This document shows positions 1 to 5,497 of a stretch of 6,852 nucleotides of DNA, in pieces. The notes under the pieces were generated by a model that was given only the letters and a program-made list of their open reading frames with translations, was not told the origin of the DNA and did no database searches. The position numbers and the translations under genes are program-made. Within the stretch, counting starts at the first letter, position 1. The number at the start of each line of letters is the position of its first letter. The stretch is from Planctomycetia bacterium (GTDB lineage Bacteria; Planctomycetota; Phycisphaerae; Phycisphaerales; SM1A02): the NCBI GenBank assembly GCA_005798965.1, contig SYIB01000236.1, positions 1 to 6,852 of the forward strand, written 5' to 3'.

Positions 1-1639
1 CCTCGAGTCCAGCGCCGATGACGTGGTGAACGCCGCGCACGCACTGCGTCGCGAAGACGTGGTGGCCGTGAAGGGCACGGTCCGGCTGCGTGCCGGCGGT
101 GCGAACCCCAAGCTCGCCAGCGGCGAGGTCGAGGTGGTCGTTGAGCGCCTCGAGGTCCTCAACAAGGCCGAGACCCCACCGATCCTTCCCGACGAGCACG
201 AGGCGGAGAAGATCAACGAGGAAACCCGCCTGCGCTACCGGTACATCGACCTGCGCCGGCCGCGTATGCAGCACATCCTCAAGACCCGGAGCCGCATCAC
301 GAAGTATGCCCGCGACTACTTCGCAGGCAACGGGTTCATGGAGATCGAGACTCCGCTGCTCATCAAGAGCACCCCCGAGGGCGCGCGCGACTTCATCGTC
401 CCCAGCCGCCTCCATCCGGGCAGTTGGTACGCGCTGCCCCAGAGCCCCCAGCTCTTCAAGCAGATCCTGATGGTCGCTGGCTGCGACAGGTACATGCAGA
501 TCTGCCGATGCCTGCGGGACGAGGACCCCCGCGCCGACCGCCAGGCCGAGTTCAGCCAGATCGACCTTGAGATGTCCTTCGTCGAGCGCGAGGACGTGAT
601 GTCGATGATGACTGGATTCGTGCGCGGACTGTGGACCGAGCTCTTCCAGTACGACGTCGGCGAGGTTCCGATGATGACCTATGCCGAGGCGATGGAGCGC
701 TACGGCATCGACCGCCCCGACACGCGATTCGACCTGCACATCCATGATGTCTCGGATCTCGCCGCGGGCTGTGACTTCAAGGTGTTCCAGGAAGCCCTGG
801 CCAAGCGCAGTGCAGCCGGTCGAAAGGGCGTGGTCAAGTGCATCCGCGTGCCGGGCGGCGCCGACAAGCTCACCCGCAAGATGACCGACGGTTACACCGA
901 ATGGGTCAAGACCTTCAAGGCCGGCGGCGTGCCGGTGGTCAAGTTCACGGCCAACGGCCTCGAGACCGGCATCGCCAAGTTCCTCGAGCCGATCAAGGAC
1001 CGCCTGATCGAGCGCCTGGGCCTGCAGGTCGGCGATGCCGTGCTCTTCGCTTGCGACGGCTGGGAGGTCGCGACCAAGACCATGGGCGAATTGCGCCTGA
1101 AGCTGGCGGGCGACTTGGGCCTGATCCCCGAAGGCCGCTGGAACTTCCTCTGGGTCATCGACTTTCCGATGTTTGACTGGGATGAGGATGGCAAGCGCTG
1201 GGTCGCGCTGCACCATCCCTTCACGAGCCCCAACCCCGACCAGTTCGGCATCCTCGAGAGCGATCCCGGTGCGTGCCTCAGCGCGGGCTACGACTTCGTG
1301 CTGAACGGCAGCGAGATCGCGGGCGGGTCGATCCGCATCCACCGCATGGATGTGCAGGAGCGCGTCTTCAAGCTCATCGGCCTGACTCCCGAGGATGCGA
1401 AAGCCAAGTTCGGATTCCTGCTCAGTGCCCTTCGCCACGGCGCGCCGCCACACGGTGGCATCGCCTTCGGCCTCGACCGGCTGGTCATGCACATCGTGGG
1501 CACAGACAACATCCGCGACGTGATCGCGTTCCCGAAGACGCAGTCCGGCGGCGACCTGATGATCGAGGCCCCCGGCCCGGTCGACCTGGCCCAGTTGCAG
1601 GAACTGCATGTGCGCCAGGCACTGCCGCCCAAGGCGTGA
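1..1639 (+). CDS. aspS: Aspartyl-tRNA synthetase, 5'-truncated by the window edge
   Basis: Cytoplasmic class II aminoacyl-tRNA synthetase that charges tRNA with aspartate using ATP. The frame is open from base 2 without a start, and about 545 codons are visible. Compared with bacterial AspRS of about 590-600 residues, roughly the first 50 are missing, that is, most of the N-terminal OB-fold anticodon-binding domain; the GTG codons at 23 and 26 are internal. Class II motif 1 ends in 'EIETP' (about 341-355). Motif 2 contains 'LRDED' and 'RADRQAEF' (about 512-553), with its invariant Arg at 515-517. The flipping-loop region 'STPEGARDF' and 'ALPQSPQLFKQ' (about 368-464) is intact. The bacterial GAD insertion domain lies at about 740-1200. 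Motif 3 'GIAFGLDRL' has its ATP-binding Arg at 1478-1480. The C-terminal 'TQSGGDLMIEAPG' resembles the Pseudomonas-type enzyme. A glycine at 98-100 matches the non-discriminating form. The stop is TGA at 1637-1639. Identity is very secure; the tRNA specificity is inferred. Confidence 0.97.
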   Translation, partial: LESSADDVVNAAHALRREDVVAVKGTVRLRAGGANPKLASGEVEVVVERLEVLNKAETPPILPDEHEAEKINEETRLRYRYIDLRRPRMQHILKTRSRITKYARDYFAGNGFMEIETPLLIKSTPEGARDFIVPSRLHPGSWYALPQSPQLFKQILMVAGCDRYMQICRCLRDEDPRADRQAEFSQIDLEMSFVEREDVMSMMTGFVRGLWTELFQYDVGEVPMMTYAEAMERYGIDRPDTRFDLHIHDVSDLAAGCDFKVFQEALAKRSAAGRKGVVKCIRVPGGADKLTRKMTDGYTEWVKTFKAGGVPVVKFTANGLETGIAKFLEPIKDRLIERLGLQVGDAVLFACDGWEVATKTMGELRLKLAGDLGLIPEGRWNFLWVIDFPMFDWDEDGKRWVALHHPFTSPNPDQFGILESDPGACLSAGYDFVLNGSEIAGGSIRIHRMDVQERVFKLIGLTPEDAKAKFGFLLSALRHGAPPHGGIAFGLDRLVMHIVGTDNIRDVIAFPKTQSGGDLMIEAPGPVDLAQLQELHVRQALPPKA

Positions 1640-1660
1640 CGTGAGCGCAGGCTGGGGCGA
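1640..1660. other. Convergent intergenic gap between aspS and the symporter gene
   Basis: Only 21 bases separate the TGA of aspS from the TGA of the oppositely oriented symporter gene. A small 5-bp inverted repeat (GGCTG at 1650-1654 with CAGCC at 1662-1666, loop of 7) straddles the gap and enters the symporter stop codon. It has no T-tract on either strand, so it does not qualify as an intrinsic terminator by sequence. Rho-dependent or overlapping transcript ends are possible. Confidence 0.6.
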
Positions 1661-2971
1661 TCAGCCCTCGTCGTCGTCGGGTGCAAGCGGCGTCAGCAGC
1701 CGCGCTCCGATCATGTCGCCCTGCACGTTGACCATTGTGCGGACCATGTCCAGGATGCGGTCCACGCCGATGATGATGCCGATGGCCTCCACTGGCAGCG
1801 AACGGGCCGGATCATTGCCCAGGCTCGCGTTGACGGCCTGCACCACGAGCACCATGGTCACGAGGCCCGCACTCGGAATGCCGGCTGCACCGACCGCGGC
1901 GAGCGTCGCCGTGACGACGACGACAGCCAGCTCGGTGCCACCGAGCGCGATCCCGAAGAGCTGGCACAGGAAGACGACGGCAACCGCCTCGTAGAGCGCC
2001 GTGCCGTCCATGTTGAGCGTCGAGCCCAGCGGGCAGACGAAGCGCGTGGCGCGGCGGCTGCAGCCGGACGACTCGCACGCCTCCATCGTGACCGGCAGCG
2101 TGGCGCTGCTTGAACTGGTGCTGAACGCAGTCAACATGGCGCGACGGACTCGCCACAGGAAGGCATAGGGGTTGCCGCCACCCAAGGCCAGCATGATGGC
2201 CGGCAGCACGACGAAGGCGTGCAGCAGGAGGCCGCCGAGCACCACGAGCATGTACGTCCCAAGGGAGCCTGAGAGCGACTCGAAACCGGTCTTCGCCACG
2301 GTCGAGGTCACCAGCGCGAGCACACCGATCGGGAGCACCCAGAGCACCCAGCCGATCGCGCGCATCAGGGCCTGGTTCACGCCCTCGATGACGTCGATGG
2401 CTGTGCGCCCGGTGGCACCGGCAGCCGACAGGCCGAGCCCGAGCAGGATGCTGAAGGTGATCAAGCCGAGCGGGCGCGCAGCGACCATCTCGCCGAACAC
2501 GTTCTTCGGTACGAGCTGGTAGAGAATCGAGCGCCAGGCATCGTTGAGGGTGCCGACTTCGCCGGAGGCCACCGCCGCCGGCAGCGCATCGGGCGCAGCC
2601 TTCAGCGCAGCCGCCACGGCAGGATCGATCGATGATCCGGGAGCGATCCAAGTCACCAGCAGCGCACCGAGCGCGGCGGCGATGCCCATCGTCGACAAGA
2701 AGAACGCGAGCGTCGCACCGCCCAGCAGACCGAGTCGGCCGGTGGCGCCAAGGCTCGCAGCGCCACCGATGACGCTGAAGAGGATCAGCGGCACGACCAG
2801 CAGCAGCAGCGGCCGGACCAACAGCATCTCTCCGATGAGGGCGAAGCCGTTGGCGGTGCCGCCGTTGCGGTGAATCCACTCACCGAGTGCCGCACCAAGC
2901 ACCATCGCGACGAGTGACCCGAACGTGACCCATCGGTCCTTCGTGCGGGTCGATGTCGGATCGGCGCCCAT
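1661..2971 (-). CDS. Na+-coupled acidic amino acid/dicarboxylate symporter (SDF/DAACS family)
   Basis: Inner-membrane secondary transporter of 436 residues, the usual length for bacterial GltP/DctA relatives. Hydrophobic segments fill most of the chain after a charged start. The re-entrant loop HP1 carries the serine-rich motif 'STSSSSATLPVT' (residues 284-295). TM7 carries 'NMDGT' (320-324), the Na+ and substrate site. HP2 carries 'GIPSAG' (364-369). TM8 carries D404, D408, R411, T412, N415 and D419. By homology to archaeal GltPh, D408 binds the substrate amino group, R411 binds the side-chain carboxylate, and N415 and D419 serve Na+. R411 favours an acidic substrate such as glutamate, aspartate or a C4-dicarboxylate rather than a neutral amino acid. 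HP1 and TM7 look closer to the EAAT/ASCT branch than to E. coli GltP or DctA. It is the last gene of the minus-strand operon, 6 bases after trxB. The exact substrate cannot be read from sequence, so no symbol is given. Confidence 0.93.
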   Translation of the reverse strand: MGADPTSTRTKDRWVTFGSLVAMVLGAALGEWIHRNGGTANGFALIGEMLLVRPLLLLVVPLILFSVIGGAASLGATGRLGLLGGATLAFFLSTMGIAAALGALLVTWIAPGSSIDPAVAAALKAAPDALPAAVASGEVGTLNDAWRSILYQLVPKNVFGEMVAARPLGLITFSILLGLGLSAAGATGRTAIDVIEGVNQALMRAIGWVLWVLPIGVLALVTSTVAKTGFESLSGSLGTYMLVVLGGLLLHAFVVLPAIMLALGGGNPYAFLWRVRRAMLTAFSTSSSSATLPVTMEACESSGCSRRATRFVCPLGSTLNMDGTALYEAVAVVFLCQLFGIALGGTELAVVVVTATLAAVGAAGIPSAGLVTMVLVVQAVNASLGNDPARSLPVEAIGIIIGVDRILDMVRTMVNVQGDMIGARLLTPLAPDDDEG

Positions 2972-2975
2972 GCGA

Positions 2976-2980
2976 CCTCA
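2976..2980 (-). promoter_or_regulatory. Shine-Dalgarno of the symporter, overlapping the trxB stop
   Basis: Read on the minus strand, TGAGG lies 4 bases before the ATG at 2971. Its first three bases are the TGA stop of trxB, so a ribosome finishing trxB covers the symporter initiation site. This implies translational coupling and supports both the ATG chosen for the symporter and a shared transcript. Confidence 0.65.
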
Positions 2981-3955
2981 GTGCACGCCCTTCGTGGCGA
3001 GCCAGCGTTCGCAATCGATCGCCGCCTGACAGCCCATGCCCGCGGCGCTGACGGCCTGGCGATAGGTCGGATCTGCCACGTCGCCTGCGGCAAAGACGCC
3101 GTCGACGTTTGTCGCACTCGAGCGCGTGGCGAGCGACACGTAGCCCTTGTCGTCGAAGGCGAGGCCGGTCCCCTGCAGGAACTTCGTCGCCGGCGAGTGG
3201 CCGATCGCGATGAAGAGGCCCCCGACGGCGACCCGCGAGCGGGCCTTGGTCACGGTGTCCTCGAGTTCGAGCGCCTCGATGCGCTTCTCGCCGATCACGT
3301 CGATGACCACCTTGTTCCAGAGCACCTCGGCCTTGGGATCCTGGAGGATCCGCTCCTGCATCGCCTTGCTGGCGCGGAAGCTGTCGCGCCGGTGGATGAT
3401 GAGCACCTTGCCCGCGAACTTGGTCAGGTAGCTGGCTTCCTCCATCGCCGTGTCGCCACCGCCGACGACGGCGACCGTGGCGCCGCGGTAGACCGGCAGC
3501 GCACCGTCGCAGACCGCGCAGGCGCTCACGCCGCCGCCGGTCTGCGCCAGGTGCAGCTCGTTCTTGAGCCCGAGCCAGTTCGCGGTGGCTCCGGTCGCGA
3601 TGATGACCGAGTGCGCGCGGACGACCTTGCCGTCACCGGTCTTCAGCGTGAACGGGCGCTGCGAGAAGTCACAGTGCACGATGTCATCGCCGATGACCCG
3701 CGTACCGAACCGCTCGGCCTGCTCTTGGAACTTCTGCATCATCTCAGGGCCGGTCACGCCGTGCGGGAAGCCCGGGTAGTTCTCGACCTCGGTGGTCATC
3801 ATGAGCTGCCCACCCGGCAGCACCGGCGCGGGATTCGACGCGGGGACCCCGACGTAGACCACCGGCGACAGACTCGCGCGCGCCGCATAGATCGCGGCGG
3901 TCCAGCCTGCGGGTCCGCTGCCGATGATGACTACCTTTTCGATGCCGTCCTGCAT
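2978..3955 (-). CDS. trxB: Thioredoxin reductase (NADPH), FAD-dependent
   Basis: Cytoplasmic flavoenzyme that passes electrons from NADPH through FAD and a redox disulfide to thioredoxin. At 325 residues it matches the low-molecular-weight bacterial type (E. coli is about 320). The FAD Rossmann motif is 'GSGPAG' (residues 12-17). The catalytic CxxC is 'CAVC' (146-149), followed by Asp150. The NADPH Rossmann motif is 'GGGDTA' (165-170), and 'HRRDSFR' (188-194) supplies the arginines that recognise the 2'-phosphate, so NADPH rather than NADH is expected. The C-terminal FAD motif is 'FAAGDV' (288-293), followed by 'YRQAVSAAG'. The frame is open 49 codons further upstream, but that extension is Ser/Arg/Pro-rich, overlaps the upstream gene and has no homology. 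The ATG at 3955 gives the normal N-terminus and has an AGGAG 9 bases ahead. It is the middle gene of a three-gene operon, 19 bases after the exported protein gene. All catalytic residues are present. Confidence 0.97.
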   Translation of the reverse strand: MQDGIEKVVIIGSGPAGWTAAIYAARASLSPVVYVGVPASNPAPVLPGGQLMMTTEVENYPGFPHGVTGPEMMQKFQEQAERFGTRVIGDDIVHCDFSQRPFTLKTGDGKVVRAHSVIIATGATANWLGLKNELHLAQTGGGVSACAVCDGALPVYRGATVAVVGGGDTAMEEASYLTKFAGKVLIIHRRDSFRASKAMQERILQDPKAEVLWNKVVIDVIGEKRIEALELEDTVTKARSRVAVGGLFIAIGHSPATKFLQGTGLAFDDKGYVSLATRSSATNVDGVFAAGDVADPTYRQAVSAAGMGCQAAIDCERWLATKGVH

Positions 3956-3964
3956 GCTTCCTTG

Positions 3965-3969
3965 CTCCT
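3965..3969 (-). promoter_or_regulatory. trxB: Shine-Dalgarno deciding the trxB start
   Basis: On the minus strand AGGAG occupies these bases, with 9 nt of spacing to the ATG at 3955. A second weaker AAGGA (3963-3959) sits only 3 nt from the start. Both lie inside the 19-base gap after the upstream gene and support the 325-residue start over the longer open frame. Confidence 0.6.
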
Positions 3970-3974
3970 GCGGC

Positions 3975-5426
3975 TCAGCCGCCGATGAGGCCCTGCTCGC
4001 GCGCGAGTTCGCGCACGGGCGGCCAGATGAGGATGTCACCCTTGGAACCGTCGTCGGTGTGGGTCGCGGCCTCGTTGCTCTCGTGGTCGATGCCCTTGGC
4101 AAAGATGAGGATGCCAGGTGCCTCGATGCGACCTACAGCTGCATCGACCGCCTTGGGCTTGGCGATCGCGCGGTACTCGAAGCCCTTGTACGCCTTGTCG
4201 TAGGGATCGAGGTTCATCTTCGTCTTCATGTAGTCAGCCTGGATCGCGATCTCGAGTTTCTGCGGCCAACGCCCCTGGTCGGCCCGGTAGCGAGCCACCA
4301 CCGCCGCGGCAAACGCCGTGCCGTTGGCGTTCGCGATCAGTACGTTGCGGGCATCGAAGGCCTTGGTCAAGTCCTGCAGGAGCTTCGACACCGCCGCGTA
4401 CTTCACGGGATTGAGTCGGCTCGTTTCCGTCGGCAGTTCGAAGATCGGGTTGCCGTAGGCGCGCATGCGCCAGCGGCGCCACCAGTCGTCGTAGATCGCT
4501 TGAAGTTTCTCCTCGCTCGCCTCGAGGCTGCCGTGGACCTCGGCCACCCGCTTCCACATCTTTTCCTCGCCGAAGCGCTGCATGGGGCTCGCTTGGTCGG
4601 GGTCGGCCCCGAAGACCGAGGCGAAGCGATCGGCATCGGGCTGCCCGGCATCGTCGAAGCCACGGGACAGTTGCGCCGCCACGATCAGGCGGTCGCCCTC
4701 CGGCAGGAGCAGGCGCCGCATGCGCTCGCTGTCACCGGTGCCGAGAAACGGATAGCCCTTGAGCGCGACCTCGCTCAGCACAGCCACAGGTGCCTTGTCG
4801 CGGTACCGCCAGAGCATGTCGCGCTGGATCGAGAGAGCCTGCGACAGCTGTTCCATCCCGAACAGCTTCTCCGTGAGCAGCGATTGGTCGCACACTTGGC
4901 GCAACAGACGCAAGTACGCGACACCGAGCTCGAAGCCTTCCTTGAACTTGCCTTCATCACAGAGTCGGTACTGCTCGGCCGTGACATACTGGCCGATCGC
5001 GCGCAACGCTGCGAGGTAACCGACCTTCATGTTGACGAGGTGATCCCCATCACCCAGCATGACGGCCACAGCCTTGCCCTTGAGCGCGGCGGGAAGTGAC
5101 GCATCCCCGTAGGGCATGCCCCACGCGAGGGAAGACTGGGCGGCGATCACGGCCTTCCCCATGGCTGGATTGGCCTTGGCCCACTCTGCGAACTTCGACC
5201 ACTCCTTCATCCCGGGCCAGATCGTGTCCTGGCCACAGCCGGCATCGGCGGCGCACGGCGGCGCGGGCATCGCTGCCCATGCCTCGAGCACGGGCTTCCA
5301 GCTGAGTTTGTCGGCGCTCGCCTTGGCCAGGGTGCCGTTGAGTTGCTTGAGAAGGTCGGCACCATCCTGCGCGAAGGCAGCAACGGGCGCGACGAGGCAG
5401 GCGACGATGGCAAGGGCTCGAACCAT
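3975..5426 (-). CDS. Exported protein of unknown function, planctomycete-like C-terminal module
   Basis: I do not recognise a characterised family. The 483-residue product starts with a short Sec-type signal peptide: 'MVR', a hydrophobic core to about residue 18, and likely cleavage after 'AFA' (residue 19), so the mature protein is periplasmic or secreted. The mature part is rich in Trp, Ala and charged residues and looks helical, with no further clear membrane segment. It has four cysteines (C58, C64, C156, C179), the first two in 'PPCAADAGCGQD'. Residues about 345-420 carry 'YRADQGRWP' (380-388), 'NLDPYDKAYKGFEYR' (405-419) and helices before them, a pattern I associate with exported planctomycete proteins. 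The start is fixed by an in-frame TAG 24 bases upstream and a GGAG 8 bases before the ATG. It is the first gene of the operon with trxB and the symporter. An opposite-strand frame over the same bases (3924-5099) lacks any such features. Coding status is fairly sure; function is unknown. Confidence 0.82.
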   Translation of the reverse strand: MVRALAIVACLVAPVAAFAQDGADLLKQLNGTLAKASADKLSWKPVLEAWAAMPAPPCAADAGCGQDTIWPGMKEWSKFAEWAKANPAMGKAVIAAQSSLAWGMPYGDASLPAALKGKAVAVMLGDGDHLVNMKVGYLAALRAIGQYVTAEQYRLCDEGKFKEGFELGVAYLRLLRQVCDQSLLTEKLFGMEQLSQALSIQRDMLWRYRDKAPVAVLSEVALKGYPFLGTGDSERMRRLLLPEGDRLIVAAQLSRGFDDAGQPDADRFASVFGADPDQASPMQRFGEEKMWKRVAEVHGSLEASEEKLQAIYDDWWRRWRMRAYGNPIFELPTETSRLNPVKYAAVSKLLQDLTKAFDARNVLIANANGTAFAAAVVARYRADQGRWPQKLEIAIQADYMKTKMNLDPYDKAYKGFEYRAIAKPKAVDAAVGRIEAPGILIFAKGIDHESNEAATHTDDGSKGDILIWPPVRELAREQGLIGG

Positions 5427-5434
5427 GGTGGGGA

Positions 5435-5438
5435 CTCC
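5435..5438 (-). promoter_or_regulatory. Shine-Dalgarno of the exported protein gene
   Basis: Minus-strand GGAG sits 8 nt before the ATG at 5426. With the in-frame TAG at 5453-5451 and no other start codon between, it fixes the N-terminus and hence the signal peptide. Confidence 0.55.
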
Positions 5439-5447
5439 GAGGTCGGA

Positions 5448-5456
5448 AGGCTAGCA
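5448..5456 (-). promoter_or_regulatory. Candidate extended -10 for the minus-strand operon
   Basis: Minus-strand TGCTAGCCT fits the extended -10 form TGnTAnnnT. It would start a transcript near 5441 with a leader of about 15 nt that just includes the GGAG. There is no recognisable -35 at 16-18 bp upstream, and the hexamer matches the consensus at only three positions, so this is a weak candidate. Confidence 0.25.
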
Positions 5457-5485
5457 CGAAGGCCCGGCTGCCGCGGCGTGACCAC

Positions 5486-5491
5486 TACACT
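5486..5491 (+). promoter_or_regulatory. purD: Candidate -10 of purD, placed for a leaderless transcript
   Basis: TACACT matches TAnnnT (four of six to TATAAT) and ends 6 bases before the purD ATG, so initiation about 7 nt downstream would fall on the A of the start codon. No Shine-Dalgarno is visible between 5471 and 5497. No clear -35 is seen at the normal distance. Confidence 0.35.
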
Positions 5492-5497
5492 CGACCT

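Noticed and set aside
1650..1666. Possible bidirectional terminator hairpin between aspS and the symporter
   Set aside because: The stem is only 5 bp, it overlaps the stop codon, and neither strand has a following T-tract.
2623..2639. Palindromic GGATC...GATCC around a GATCGATCGAT run
   Set aside because: It lies inside the symporter coding frame and comes from ordinary codons for Gly-Ser-Ser-Ile-Asp-Pro; there is no second copy or context suggesting a site.
3337..3352. Repeated GGATCC separated by four bases inside trxB
   Set aside because: Short, within conserved coding sequence, and explained by codon choice.
2981..3988. A 335-codon plus-strand frame opposite trxB
   Set aside because: Low-complexity Arg/Asp/Gly/Val-rich translation lying entirely over a gene with complete thioredoxin reductase motifs.
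3956..4102. A 49-codon N-terminal extension of trxB
   Set aside because: It overlaps the upstream gene, has no ribosome site at 4102 and gives a Ser/Arg/Pro-rich tail absent from the family. The ATG at 3955 fits both homology and the Shine-Dalgarno.
3924..5099. A 391-codon plus-strand frame opposite the exported protein gene
   Set aside because: It has the His/Arg/Leu/Val-rich composition of a shadow frame, with no signal or motif. The minus-strand frame has a signal peptide, a ribosome site and operon spacing.
5397..5426. Lipobox-like 'IVAC' at residues 7-10 of the exported protein
   Set aside because: The Cys is at position 10, too close to the start for a lipoprotein signal, which normally needs about 15 or more residues before it. 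Cleavage after 'AFA' at residue 19 by signal peptidase I fits better.
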